Shown here in pieces: positions 1 through 8,273 of a stretch of DNA of 19,878 bases. The number at the start of each line of letters is the position of its first letter. The stretch's first letter is position 1. Location of the stretch: NCBI GenBank assembly GCA_025453715.1, contig JALOPT010000022.1, positions 1 to 19,878 on the forward strand. The letters run 5' to 3'. Position numbers and translations under genes: made by a program. Below the pieces are notes generated by a model. That model did not search any database. It saw nothing but the letters and a program-made list of their open reading frames with translations, and had not been told where the DNA came from. This DNA is from Methanoregulaceae archaeon. Lineage in GTDB: Archaea; Halobacteriota; Methanomicrobia; Methanomicrobiales; Methanospirillaceae.

Positions 1-43
1 AGAAGGGGATCAAATGTTCCGGACCCGTGCATTTTTTAACCTT

Positions 44-841
44 TCATAATACCTCATCCATGCTGCCGCTCCGGTACCCCGCCAGATCGAGGGTTGTATA
101 GGAGAACCCGATCGTCTTGAAACAACGTACAACATCATCACGAACAGCCATTAATTTTTCAAAATCTGCCGTGGGAATCTCGATCCTGGCAACCAGGCCA
201 TGCAGCCTGACCCTGCACTGCAATAATCCCCTGGCCGTAAGAAACGCTTCCGCCTCTTCGATCATATGTAGCCTTATTGTGGTGATCTCATCCCCGTAAG
301 GTACCCGGGATGCAAGACAAGCGGCTGATGGTTTATTCCATACCGGAAGCCCGTAATCATGTGCAATCTGCCGGATCTCCTCCTTGGTAAAACCTGCCAT
401 GATGAAGGGATGGAGAATCCCCTCCTCTGTGGCAGCGGTAAGCCCGGGACGGTGTTCTCCCGTATCAGAAACATTGATCCCGTCTGCGATACAGGCAAGG
501 TCATATTCCTCTGCCTTGTACCTTAGAAACTTTGAGGATATTTTCTTGCAGTGATAGCATCGGTCCGCTGGATTTTTACAGACGTTTTCGTGCTCCATGA
601 GCGGGATTTCAACAATATCAAGCGGAAATCCAAGCTCTTTTGCAATTACCTTCGCATCTTCCACTGCAGTTCGTGGCACCAGCGGGCTGTCAAGAAAGAT
701 GGCACGGCATCTTTCCCCAAGCACCTCATGGGCAAGCACTGCAAGTAGGGTACTATCGACGCCACCTGAAAAAGAGACAAGCATCGACCCGCAACCGGTG
801 ATAATATTTTCAAGAGCCTTTTTTTTATCCTCAATGTTCAT
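44..841 (-). CDS. larE: LarE-type ATP-dependent sacrificial sulfur transferase
   Basis: A 265-residue PP-loop ATPase. The nucleotide loop SGGVDS is at residues 25-30, a Cys pair RCYHCK at 94-99, and the motif SAACLASR at 172-179. In Lactiplantibacillus plantarum LarE the Cys of the last motif (here Cys175) gives up its sulfur to the pyridinium precursor of the nickel-pincer nucleotide cofactor; this transfer is inferred from the family. Length matches the family (about 270). The ATG is preceded by AGGTGATC, a good ribosome site. It lies 55 nt downstream of the HTH gene on the same strand and may be co-transcribed. larC, from the same pathway, is about 12 kb away and looks broken; larB is not in the window. 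Some LarE-like proteins serve other sulfur-transfer roles, so the exact product is less certain than the family. Confidence 0.88.
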   Translation of the reverse strand: MNIEDKKKALENIITGCGSMLVSFSGGVDSTLLAVLAHEVLGERCRAIFLDSPLVPRTAVEDAKVIAKELGFPLDIVEIPLMEHENVCKNPADRCYHCKKISSKFLRYKAEEYDLACIADGINVSDTGEHRPGLTAATEEGILHPFIMAGFTKEEIRQIAHDYGLPVWNKPSAACLASRVPYGDEITTIRLHMIEEAEAFLTARGLLQCRVRLHGLVARIEIPTADFEKLMAVRDDVVRCFKTIGFSYTTLDLAGYRSGSMDEVL

Positions 842-896
842 TGATCACCTGCAATGACGAAAAATCCAAAAGTAACCAGTTATACCAGGGCACATA

Positions 897-1238
897 TCAG
901 GAGCCACATGAGTCCCTCTTGTCATTTAAACCGCCACATGTATGTTCTTCACCTTCACGGAGCTGCTGGCATATTGTGCAGATCCGTTTGACAAGGTTCA
1001 CCTCTTTTTTATTTTTCAAGTCTTCTGCAAGCAGTTCAATCGACCGCCTGACTTCGTTTTCAAACGCAATCCGGTAACCGCGTTTGCCTGAAAGGTACTG
1101 GGATACGGCGGATGGGGCAAGATTGAGCATCCGTGCTGCTTCAACCTGTGAGACCCCGCATTTCACAAGCTCAACCGCAATTGCCGCCCTGATTGCAGGT
1201 AATATATCCCAGACTATTTTCTGACAAGGCGCTTCCAT
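897..1238 (-). CDS. Small HTH transcriptional regulator with Cys-rich C-terminus
   Basis: A 113-residue protein. A Cro/XRE-like helix-turn-helix spans about residues 24-52, including the recognition stretch APSAVSQYLSGKRG. The tail holds Cys87, Cys90 and Cys101 (CTIC followed by HTC) and a final Cys111, an arrangement that could bind a metal or iron-sulfur cluster. It resembles the predicted archaeal regulator group COG2522. The ATG at 1238 directly follows an in-frame GTG at 1241; I chose the ATG because of the GGTTGTGAT stretch before it. Upstream are a TATA-like TTATTATG and a perfect 14-bp palindrome that could be its operator. It sits between the methanogenesis-marker operon and larE, all on one strand. 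The target and the sensed signal are unknown. Confidence 0.82.
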   Translation of the reverse strand: MEAPCQKIVWDILPAIRAAIAVELVKCGVSQVEAARMLNLAPSAVSQYLSGKRGYRIAFENEVRRSIELLAEDLKNKKEVNLVKRICTICQQLREGEEHTCGGLNDKRDSCGS

Positions 1239-1286
1239 CACATCACAACCAGTATGTTATTCCAGCTGTGACATAATAACAATGCA

Positions 1287-1300
1287 TTCACAATTGTGAA
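1287..1300. promoter_or_regulatory. Perfect 14-bp palindrome, candidate operator
   Basis: TTCACAATTGTGAA is an exact palindrome in the 155-nt gap between the HTH gene and mmp7. It lies about 10 bp upstream of a minus-strand TATA-like element (TTATTATG, about 1270-1278). A second short palindrome, TTGTACAA, follows about 4 nt away, and a TGTGA half-like element lies at 1267-1271. The place and symmetry fit a binding site for a dimeric HTH protein such as the adjacent gene product; that link is inferred. Confidence 0.45.
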
Positions 1301-1354
1301 AGTGTTGTACAAGATGAAAAACATTCGGCTACAATAACCCGTGTGAATGGGAGT

Positions 1355-1360
1355 AAAAAA
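1355..1360 (-). terminator. T-run terminator after mmp7
   Basis: Six T on the minus strand, 33 nt past the mmp7 stop. Archaeal transcripts often end at such U-runs without a strong hairpin. It would close the seven-gene atwA-mmp7 operon and keep the HTH gene as a separate unit. Confidence 0.45.
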
Positions 1361-1392
1361 TCTGTTCAGGACCGTTGCAATATTCAAATTCA

Positions 1393-2331
1393 TTACACCA
1401 CGATATTGGTGTCAGAAAACGGCCTGATCTGTATCAGGATATAGTCCCGCATGCGTGAGGGACGGACTTCTGCAACGGCCCCGATTGTGATACCCTCTTC
1501 TATCTCGCATTCCCGGATTTTACCGGCATATATATCATACGGTAACTTGATGCGGAGCCCGGCGATCTGCACCGTTATCGGTGTTGGTGATGTCACATCT
1601 TCAATATCCGGGACCTGTTCAGTAATGATATCCATGAGCCGGGCGGGGGAAACGGAGAGAGGGTCCTTTGCAATCTCTTCACGCCTGATATCAAGGACAC
1701 GGGTGATTTCTCCCACAATCTCTTCGAGTTTCTCAATCTCATCGGACTCTTTCGTCCTGTGCATGAACCTGCCAACATTCCCCACGTAACCGGAAACCGG
1801 CGGGTCGATGATTTTCTCCAGTGCTTCCTTTGAGGGTCCGCCACAGACCACGATCGGGACATCAATACCTCTCCTCAGGACGGGTAATTTCTTTTCAATA
1901 CATGTCTCAAAATTGCCGAGCATGAAGAGTGCCAGGTCGTGCTCGTTGATCACGTCCCGCTCCTCGTCATTCAGCTGGGCAATCCGTTTTCCAAATCCCC
2001 GTGCGAGCCCGACCATGTTGGTCTTCGCACCATTTCTCCTGATATACTCCGCAACGTCGCAGGAGGCATGGGGGAGGTGGTGGATTTCAAGACTCATGGT
2101 AACAACGGCTATCTCGGTCCCTACCAGTGATGCAGGGGTGATGTCCCCCATCAGGGGTTTTCCGACAGTACGGATTAGTTCAATATCATCCCGGGGAACA
2201 AGTGCCTGGAGGACAACCTCCTGTGCAAGGAAATGTTTCTGGATAATATAGCCACCGACATCTTCGATGAGGTCCACGATCTCGTCATGACGATATATGC
2301 CCCCTTTGTAGGTCACCGGTACCAGGATCAC
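1393..2331 (-). CDS. mmp7: Methanogenesis marker protein 7
   Basis: A 312-residue protein recognised as methanogenesis marker 7 from its sequence and its place beside Mmp17 and Mmp15. Visible features are Cys91 (in HASCDVAEYIRRNGAK), Cys144 and Cys163 (VVCGG). A C-terminal beta-rich part contains PYDIYAGKIREC and ends IRPFSDTNIVV. In methanogens Mmp7 is part of the ATP-dependent complex that reductively activates methyl-coenzyme M reductase, with McrC, Mmp3, Mmp17 and component A2; its role here is inferred from that. The start is GTG, overlapping the mmp17 stop as GTGA, so the two are probably translationally coupled. It is the last gene of the operon and is followed by a T-run. Confidence 0.92.
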   Translation of the reverse strand: MILVPVTYKGGIYRHDEIVDLIEDVGGYIIQKHFLAQEVVLQALVPRDDIELIRTVGKPLMGDITPASLVGTEIAVVTMSLEIHHLPHASCDVAEYIRRNGAKTNMVGLARGFGKRIAQLNDEERDVINEHDLALFMLGNFETCIEKKLPVLRRGIDVPIVVCGGPSKEALEKIIDPPVSGYVGNVGRFMHRTKESDEIEKLEEIVGEITRVLDIRREEIAKDPLSVSPARLMDIITEQVPDIEDVTSPTPITVQIAGLRIKLPYDIYAGKIRECEIEEGITIGAVAEVRPSRMRDYILIQIRPFSDTNIVV

Positions 2332-2909
2332 AGGCTCTCACCCATTAATCTGAATTTTTCTGAAAGAAGCGGGGTAATGTCCTCATCAAGGGTATTTTCA
2401 CTTGCGATATAGTAGAACTTCCCGTTTCCGTAATATTGCCGCCGTACCTTGAACCCCTCCGGAGCGATTGCCTGCATTGCGTAAATCAGGTCTTTGTAGA
2501 GGGCCTCACTCGGGTCGGTCACGACCAGGTCCGGCAGACTTTCCGATTCGGCCCGTTCGAGCGGCATAACGATGGTAAACCTGTCAGGCTGGTCAACCCT
2601 TGCCTGCCCGAACTTATCCCAGAGTATTTTGAGGAGTGGTGCAAGATACGCTTCGTTGGCGATAGATATGGTCACCTTGTGGTCCTCGATATTCAGGTCG
2701 GAAAAATCCCTGACCGTGACGAGACTTGGTAATTTCCTCGTTGTCCCGGCGGCGACAAATATCGGGACTTTCGGGTCGATGAATACATGGATCTTCGCGA
2801 CGACTTTCACAAGGTCATGGTCGAGGAGGACCGTGGAGACAATCCTCTTGTAGTATTCACCCCCAAGCGGTTCCGGGCATTCCACCTCAAAATAATCGAG
2901 CGTCCCCAT
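2328..2909 (-). CDS. mmp17: Methanogenesis marker protein 17
   Basis: A 193-residue protein of the methanogenesis marker 17 family. It has a single Cys (Cys11, in EVECPEP) and no known catalytic motif or membrane segment. In methanogens Mmp17 is a structural member of the methyl-coenzyme M reductase activation complex with Mmp7, Mmp3, McrC and A2. The ATG follows the mmp15 stop with no gap, and the stop overlaps the mmp7 GTG by 4 nt. The call rests on sequence recognition plus the conserved gene order; nothing looks truncated. Confidence 0.9.
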   Translation of the reverse strand: MGTLDYFEVECPEPLGGEYYKRIVSTVLLDHDLVKVVAKIHVFIDPKVPIFVAAGTTRKLPSLVTVRDFSDLNIEDHKVTISIANEAYLAPLLKILWDKFGQARVDQPDRFTIVMPLERAESESLPDLVVTDPSEALYKDLIYAMQAIAPEGFKVRRQYYGNGKFYYIASENTLDEDITPLLSEKFRLMGESL

Positions 2910-4148
2910 CTATTTCTCCATAATAAATCCTGATGAAAGGAGTGCAGAACCCACTGCCCCGATATACTGGGAATAAGGAGGCACGACGATCTCGGTCTGT
3001 AACAGCTCTCCCATGGCAAATACAAGCCCTTTGATCAGCGAGGTACCACCCACCATGATAACTGGTTCCCTGATGTCGACTTCCTGTAACTGCTGCTCAA
3101 AAACCTGTTCAGCAACACTGTGACAGGCAGCAGCAGCCACATCTTCCTTTGAGCTTCCGGCAGCAAGGGCGTTCACGAGGCTCTGGGTACCGAACACGAT
3201 GCAATAGCTGTTCATTGCGACCTGCGCCGACATGCCCCTGAGAGCAAGGGGCCCAAGCTCGGTAATATCAACACCAAGGCGCTTTGCGGTCATTTCAAGG
3301 AACCTTCCGCTCGCCCCGGCACAGATCCCACCCATGGTAAATGTTCCCGGTATCCCGTCCTGGACGCTGATCGCCTTGTTGTCCATCCCGCCGATATCGA
3401 TGACGGTCGAGGGACCGTGCTGGCAGTCTGCCAGGAATACCGCCCCCTTGGAGTTAACTGTCAGTTCTTCCTGGATAAGGTCAGCCTTAATCTTTTCCCC
3501 GACGAGGAAACGCCCGTACCCGGTGGTGCCTACCGCCTGGAGTTCTTCCCGCTTTACCCCTGCCATATCGAGGGCCAGCTGTATCACCGCATTGGCACTT
3601 TCGAGGACATCAGTCGTTGGTAACCATCCGGTGCCGATTATTTTGTTGTCCCTCATTACCACGGCTTTTGTGGTGCTTGAACCGGAATCAAGCCCTAGCG
3701 TAAGCCCCACCTGTGTCTCCCTTGCAAGCAGTGCTCTCCGTCGTGCGATGGTGGTAAGGGCTTCCATACGGGTAAGTAAGGTTCCTGCAGTAGTCCGTTC
3801 AGTGAATGAATAACTGACTACCGGAAGCTTGGAGTTCTCGTGGATATACCTCCGGAGCTCGTTCCGGACAATCGCTGCTTCGGCACAGCGGAAACAGGTG
3901 GCAATAAATACTGCATCTGCCTCTACCCTGCCCTCGACAAGTGCCTTGGCACGGGCAATTGCCAGCTTCAGGTCCGGGCTGCGGACATCAAGGCCAAACG
4001 CGTTAAAATCTCTCTTTATATCCGCGAGACTGATATCCGGGTAAAAGATTTCTGCATCCACGGCCTTTGCGGCTTCATCAATCTCTTTCTGGACCCCGCT
4101 GTATTCAGGACCGCACGAGAGCTGTGCAATTCGTACCGGGGTAGTCAT
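2910..4148 (-). CDS. mmp15: Methanogenesis marker protein 15, activase-type ATPase
   Basis: A 412-residue two-part protein. Residues 1 to about 145 form an extra N-terminal domain with the Cys pair TCFRC (85, 88). Residues 147-412 are an ASKHA-fold ATPase of the BcrA/BadF/HgdC activator family: phosphate-1 loop GLDSGSSTTKAV (152-163), phosphate-2 loop VIDIGGMDNKA (249-259), adenosine motif VIMVGGTSL. Cys276 (GGICAGASGRFLE) and Cys316 (NSYCIVFG) match the two Cys that hold one bridging [4Fe-4S] per dimer in HgdC. By analogy it may use ATP to push low-potential electrons into a partner, possibly Mmp5 or the MCR activation system; the partner is inferred. It overlaps mmp5 by 4 nt and abuts mmp17. 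Confidence 0.92.
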   Translation of the reverse strand: MTTPVRIAQLSCGPEYSGVQKEIDEAAKAVDAEIFYPDISLADIKRDFNAFGLDVRSPDLKLAIARAKALVEGRVEADAVFIATCFRCAEAAIVRNELRRYIHENSKLPVVSYSFTERTTAGTLLTRMEALTTIARRRALLARETQVGLTLGLDSGSSTTKAVVMRDNKIIGTGWLPTTDVLESANAVIQLALDMAGVKREELQAVGTTGYGRFLVGEKIKADLIQEELTVNSKGAVFLADCQHGPSTVIDIGGMDNKAISVQDGIPGTFTMGGICAGASGRFLEMTAKRLGVDITELGPLALRGMSAQVAMNSYCIVFGTQSLVNALAAGSSKEDVAAAACHSVAEQVFEQQLQEVDIREPVIMVGGTSLIKGLVFAMGELLQTEIVVPPYSQYIGAVGSALLSSGFIMEK

Positions 4149-4591
4149 TTCTCCCTCCCGAGTCCGACAAGGAAATCCCTGATCGCTGCAACAAATTCTG
4201 CCCCTTCCTCATCATTTTTTGGATAATTCAGCTCCAGCACAGGAATATTGCGTTTCTTGACGAGAAATATGATGAGTTCGTTCGTCCGGGCACAACCCAT
4301 GCACCCGAAGGCGAAATCTGCATCATGGATGATGATCCCGGCGTCTGCGTCTTCGATCATCGGTCCATAGAGCGACATCCTGCCCCTGACTCCTGAGGGG
4401 ACCTCGACAGCTGCATATTTAAGGCCTTTTTTCGGGTCTTCCGGGCTGATCTGAAGTGGGGGTGATTCAAGCCCTGCTGTCTGGATGTGTTCCCGTATTG
4501 ACTGTGCTGCACTCAGGGGTGTGTGGCCAAAACGGGCAACGAGATCAGAAAGGATCAGGCTGGTAGCGGGATAAATAAAAACTTTCGCCAT
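4145..4591 (-). CDS. mmp5: Methanogenesis marker protein 5
   Basis: A 148-residue protein. The clearest motif is FGCMGCARTNE near residues 92-102, followed by a predicted beta strand (IPVLELNYP). That Cys pair plus strand recalls the cluster-binding subunits of 2-hydroxyacyl-CoA dehydratases. The gene partner, mmp15, resembles the activators of those enzymes, so an electron-transfer pair is a reasonable inference. Cellular role is not established to my knowledge; the protein is cytosolic, with no signal or membrane segment. It starts 2 nt after the mmp6 stop and overlaps mmp15 as ATGA, so it belongs firmly to the operon. Confidence 0.88.
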   Translation of the reverse strand: MAKVFIYPATSLILSDLVARFGHTPLSAAQSIREHIQTAGLESPPLQISPEDPKKGLKYAAVEVPSGVRGRMSLYGPMIEDADAGIIIHDADFAFGCMGCARTNELIIFLVKKRNIPVLELNYPKNDEEGAEFVAAIRDFLVGLGREK

Positions 4592-4593
4592 TT

Positions 4594-5052
4594 TCAGGGC
4601 TCCTGTGCGTCAATTAACATTTTCAGCTTGCTGATATTGAGTTTCTCTTCCGGACCCGGGGAAGGTGGGTGAGAAATGGATTGGGTATCACGTTCAGGGA
4701 GTTTGTGAAGCCCGTGCGAGACATGGCGGATCAGGGAAATTTCGAATTCATGCCCGAAAAACCCGGGCCTCGCCCCTCCAAGGTTTGCCCTGCAGCGACG
4801 CGGGTCCCCGGGTGGAAACCCCCTGTCTTTAACAAAAATATGATCGGGATCGAGCAGTCGCAATGCCTCGATAATTTTCTCCACGTCCTCTGCCGTACCT
4901 GTGACCTGGAGACCGAAACAGGTCTCCTTGATCATTGAACCCCCCGAGATCTCGTATGCCCTTACGGCAAGGTCCTGTGGGGTCATCTCCGGCGATTCCA
5001 CGAATATATACTTCGTCACCGACCCCTGGTAACGGGGAATATATTCGCTCAT
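4594..5052 (-). CDS. mmp6: Methanogenesis marker protein 6
   Basis: A 152-residue protein of the methanogenesis marker 6 family, of unknown biochemical function. The N-terminal half looks like a small alpha/beta fold (YIFVESPEMTPQDLA, then KETCFGLQVTGTAEDVEKI). The middle has a basic segment with a Cys (PGDPRRCRANLGGARPG) next to FFGHEFE; the conserved-looking Cys, Arg and His residues could form a binding site. The C-terminal 40 residues look less ordered (HPPSPGPEEKLN). Its ATG overlaps the mmp3 stop by 4 nt and mmp5 begins 2 nt after its stop. Family recognition and position support the call; function is open. Confidence 0.88.
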   Translation of the reverse strand: MSEYIPRYQGSVTKYIFVESPEMTPQDLAVRAYEISGGSMIKETCFGLQVTGTAEDVEKIIEALRLLDPDHIFVKDRGFPPGDPRRCRANLGGARPGFFGHEFEISLIRHVSHGLHKLPERDTQSISHPPSPGPEEKLNISKLKMLIDAQEP

Positions 5053-6575
5053 CCCTTCACCTCCCTGATAAACACGATATCTTTCTCCCTGATATTCTTC
5101 AGCACGCCGGGGTTTACGACCCTGCCGATAATATTCGTCCCTTCAAAAGGTTCGGATGTCGGCCCGAACTCCGTGTGTGATGACACCCTGATCCCGACGA
5201 GTCCTACTCCCTTCCTTGCTTCATTGGTAATGGCAAGGGCCCCTGCCGGAACCTCCTCCTGCGGAGTATTTTCAGGGATAATTTTTACGCCTTTTGGTAT
5301 TACCGGCTTGAAAAGGTACACATCGTCAAAAATAAAAAATGCCGGGACCTGCCCGACGTCGTGGGACCAGAGCCCGGTGAGGAAACGGAATATTCCACAG
5401 GAGTCCGGCGCATTTGCGTCATCAAGGACGATATCAATCACCCTTGTAAGTGGTTCGGTAACCAGCGATACCGTTCCCTTTGCAAGGACCTCAAGCGTAG
5501 TCCCCGGTGCCTGCCCGACAACGACACGGTCACCTTCCTGGTTGTCAACGTGCGTTGTAATCCCTCTTGCTGCCGCTGTCTTCAGGGCATCCCCAAGGGG
5601 AAGTCCGATCAGGTCAAACCGTGGTGGTGATGCCCTGACAGAAAATATCTCTCCCGCCTTTGCAAGACGGGCAATCTCTATCCCGTGGACAACCTGGGCC
5701 ACGACCGTATGGGCGGGGTTACTCGGGACATCAGCCGTGTAAATGTAAAGGGCCCCCCCTGACTGGCCTTTAGTCCTGATAGTCACGGTCCCCTCACGTC
5801 TCGGGCCTTTCAACTCGGCATGTACATCAACCTGAGTCCGGCGACCGTCGAAAATATGGGTACTTGCAGCCCTGTCAACATGAAAGGTACCATCTTCCAG
5901 TGAAAGGAGCAGGTGTTCGACGCTGGTTGCGCAACCTGTATCGATATTGTCTCCCCCATATCCCTGCACGGCAAGGTCCACATGGGTAACTATCTGCATT
6001 CCCTCCTCGAGCAGGAGCTCCGGATCTGTCGTTGTAAAAGAGCGCGTGGTATCTGCCCATGCGATTACAGGGATTATCTCCGTTATCTTATCGCCCGCGC
6101 TCCAATTGTCAAGCACCCCGCGTCCTGATACCACCTTTCCGATTACTCCCCCGGTCTCTCCAGCCCCGTGGTCAGCAGAATGGCGCATCCTTGAGAAAAC
6201 GAGGTAAGACTGTTTTGGATCATACCCCCCACATCCGAGGATCAAATCCCCGCGTTCGTAAAGGTGGGGCCTCCGGTCAGGGATGATATCTGAAGGGAAT
6301 GGTCCGAATGCCGCACTATACCGGTCTTCCCAGTGTAGTTTCAGGCTGTCGATAAAACCGGGATTATCAAGGGGAATTCTGCCGGATACCGGTATCTCAA
6401 CCCGTATCTCCCCCTTAGTGGTGACTATCTGGAGATTTTCTGTTTTTTCCTTTTCCTGTGTGCCGGGACGGATCACTGCGACACAACAGCCCTGACTCCT
6501 GCCTGTTACCACTGATCCAAGTCTGCTCCCTTCTGGCACATCGAGGTTCTCCCCGTCGATCCGGATCGTGACCAT
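5049..6575 (-). CDS. mmp3: Methanogenesis marker protein 3 (UPF0288 family)
   Basis: A 508-residue protein of the methanogenesis marker 3 family. The first 60 or so residues look ubiquitin/TGS-like (VTIRIDGENLDVPEGSRLG). A stretch in the middle (IYTADVPSNPAHTVVAQVVHG) resembles a cyclophilin-like fold. Cysteines include Cys30-Cys31, Cys115 (LILGCGGYDP), Cys215 (IDTGCATS) and one in APDSCGIFRF; some could bind metal clusters. Mmp3 is a member of the ATP-driven methyl-coenzyme M reductase activation complex in methanogens. It begins 13 nt after the atwA stop and overlaps mmp6 by 4 nt. Full length, no disruption seen. Confidence 0.92.
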   Translation of the reverse strand: MVTIRIDGENLDVPEGSRLGSVVTGRSQGCCVAVIRPGTQEKEKTENLQIVTTKGEIRVEIPVSGRIPLDNPGFIDSLKLHWEDRYSAAFGPFPSDIIPDRRPHLYERGDLILGCGGYDPKQSYLVFSRMRHSADHGAGETGGVIGKVVSGRGVLDNWSAGDKITEIIPVIAWADTTRSFTTTDPELLLEEGMQIVTHVDLAVQGYGGDNIDTGCATSVEHLLLSLEDGTFHVDRAASTHIFDGRRTQVDVHAELKGPRREGTVTIRTKGQSGGALYIYTADVPSNPAHTVVAQVVHGIEIARLAKAGEIFSVRASPPRFDLIGLPLGDALKTAAARGITTHVDNQEGDRVVVGQAPGTTLEVLAKGTVSLVTEPLTRVIDIVLDDANAPDSCGIFRFLTGLWSHDVGQVPAFFIFDDVYLFKPVIPKGVKIIPENTPQEEVPAGALAITNEARKGVGLVGIRVSSHTEFGPTSEPFEGTNIIGRVVNPGVLKNIREKDIVFIREVKG

Positions 6576-6588
6576 CCTTATACTCCGG

Positions 6589-8208
6589 TCACTCAGTAGA
6601 CGCTGCAGGTTTACTCATGACTTCCCGTTCTTCTTCTGTCAGGGTAGCAAGCACATCGGCGGTTTTCCCGATTGTTACAATCTTACCACCCCGCATCAAT
6701 GCCAGCCTGTCACAGACTTCCTTTACAAACTCCATGTCATGGGAGACAACAATAAAGGTCTCCTCCATTTCATCGCGTGAATGGAGGATTGAGTGTTTTA
6801 CATCGAGTTTTGTTATCGGGTCCATTGTCCCGGTAGGTTCGTCGAGGACAACTAGCCTTGGCTCCCGGATCAGTACCTGGGCGAGCGCCACCCGGTGACG
6901 TTCTCCTTCCGAGAGCTGCGAGGGGTACCGGTCGAGAATCTCCCTGCTTTTCTCTTCTGAAAAACCTGACATTCTGAGAGTAATTACCGCTTTTCGTATT
7001 GCGAGTTCTTTTGGGAACTCAAGACCGATTGCATCGGTAAGGTTGTCAAGCACGGTACGGTGCGGGAACAGGTCATATTCCTGGTGAAGGAGGCCGATAT
7101 AACCCTTGGCCCGTCCCCGGTACTCGATACCGGGTTTTGTCATATCGATCCATTCATCCCCGATTTTGATATTCATCTCCCCTGATGTTGGTTCTATTAT
7201 CCCGGAAATGATCCGAGATAATGTGGTCTTTCCTGCGCCACTCTTACCAATAATGCCAAATATCTCCTTGGTATAGACTTCGAATGATACCCCGTTCACA
7301 GCTTTGACTACTCCACGGTCAGAAGATATGTAGCGTTTGATGACATCCATGGCAGAAAGGATCTGTTCCCCTATCTCCGCAACGCCGAACTCCTCTACGT
7401 CCCGGTAATCTTTCATGAACTGGCCAATGACCTCGGCAGGTGTACCAAGTGCAGTGACCTTACCATCTACAAGGAGCAGGGCCCTGTCGGCAACATCCTC
7501 GATTACCTGTGAGAAGTGGGATGTAACGACCATTCCCATGTTCTCCTTTTTTCCGGCCTCGAGGAGCATGGCATGGACAATTTTCGCGGTTCCGGGGTCG
7601 AGCGTCCCGGTCGGCTCATCAGCGAAAAGGACGAATGGCTCTTTCGCGAGCTGCCGGGCAAGTACCACCCGCTGTTTTTCACCGCCGGACAGGTCACGGG
7701 CAATATGCATCATCCGGTGGGATAAGCGGACCTGGTCCAGGAGGTCTGCAGCACGGTTGATTGACTTGTCAACCGGGTAATTGATATCATCGAGTGCATG
7801 AAGGACATTTTCTATGACCCTGTCGTCCCCGTAAAGAGCAAATGTCCTCTGGAACATGATTGCCGTACGGTTCATAATACGGCGTTTCATTGCTGAACTG
7901 GCATCATTCCAGAAATCAACATCGATCGATTTGAGAGACCCGCCACATTTCGGGCACGCCTGGCCACTTTTGCTTGGGACATCCAGGTAATCACAGCCTT
8001 CACAAGCCGCAACGTGGTAGATGATCTTTCCGCTCGTCGGTGGTGTCTCCACCCCTCTCATGAGCTGCATCAGGACTGTTTTTCCTGCGCCGCTCCTGCC
8101 GATTATTCCAAGGATTTCTCCCTCTGAAAGTTCAAAAGAAATGGTATCGAGGACTCGTTTTCCGTCAAAATCCATGCACAGATTTTCAACGGTGATCAGT
8201 GGGGCCAT
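6589..8208 (-). CDS. atwA: Methyl-coenzyme M reductase component A2 (AtwA), double ABC ATPase
   Basis: A 539-residue soluble protein with two ABC ATPase domains and no membrane segment. Domain 1: Walker A GRSGAGKT (37-44), signature LSGGE (173-177), Walker B VLFADEP (193-199). Domain 2: Walker A GKSGAGKT (321-328), signature LSEGE (432-436), Walker B LVVLDEP (452-458). A Cys4 insert sits between Walker A and the signature of domain 1 (Cys69, 72, 85, 88), probably a zinc ribbon. A2 supplies ATP hydrolysis for reducing the nickel of F430 in methyl-coenzyme M reductase to the active Ni(I) state; this is family knowledge. AGAGGTGA precedes the ATG by 6 nt. It is the first gene of the operon, so one promoter likely sets the dose of the whole set. 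Confidence 0.95.
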   Translation of the reverse strand: MAPLITVENLCMDFDGKRVLDTISFELSEGEILGIIGRSGAGKTVLMQLMRGVETPPTSGKIIYHVAACEGCDYLDVPSKSGQACPKCGGSLKSIDVDFWNDASSAMKRRIMNRTAIMFQRTFALYGDDRVIENVLHALDDINYPVDKSINRAADLLDQVRLSHRMMHIARDLSGGEKQRVVLARQLAKEPFVLFADEPTGTLDPGTAKIVHAMLLEAGKKENMGMVVTSHFSQVIEDVADRALLLVDGKVTALGTPAEVIGQFMKDYRDVEEFGVAEIGEQILSAMDVIKRYISSDRGVVKAVNGVSFEVYTKEIFGIIGKSGAGKTTLSRIISGIIEPTSGEMNIKIGDEWIDMTKPGIEYRGRAKGYIGLLHQEYDLFPHRTVLDNLTDAIGLEFPKELAIRKAVITLRMSGFSEEKSREILDRYPSQLSEGERHRVALAQVLIREPRLVVLDEPTGTMDPITKLDVKHSILHSRDEMEETFIVVSHDMEFVKEVCDRLALMRGGKIVTIGKTADVLATLTEEEREVMSKPAASTE

Positions 8209-8239
8209 TCTTCACCTCTTGTAGATCATGTAACGTACG

Positions 8240-8269
8240 GGCATATTACTTTTTATATACAGATATGCC
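8240..8269. promoter_or_regulatory. Inverted repeat flanking the atwA TATA box
   Basis: Exact 7-bp arms GGCATAT (8240-8246) and ATATGCC (8263-8269) with a 16-nt spacer holding the TATA box. A dimeric regulator bound here would block or recruit TBP. Alternatively the arms form a weak hairpin ending the upstream HAD transcript, whose stop is only 4 nt away. Confidence 0.4.
8251..8260 (-). promoter_or_regulatory. TATA box for the atwA-mmp7 operon
   Basis: Minus-strand GTATATAAAA, centred about 47 nt upstream of the atwA ATG. Transcription would begin about 25 nt further on, near 8230, giving a leader of about 20 nt that includes the AGAGGTGA ribosome site. It is the best TATA element in the left half of the window. 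Confidence 0.65.
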
Positions 8270-8273
8270 GGTA

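Noticed and set aside
1287..1300. The 14-bp palindrome as a terminator hairpin
   Set aside because: It has no loop, is AT-rich, and no T-run follows it on either strand; an operator is more likely.
3232..3813. 193-codon plus-strand frame opposite mmp15
   Set aside because: Antisense shadow of a GC-rich conserved gene, rich in Ser, Pro and Arg, with no start context.
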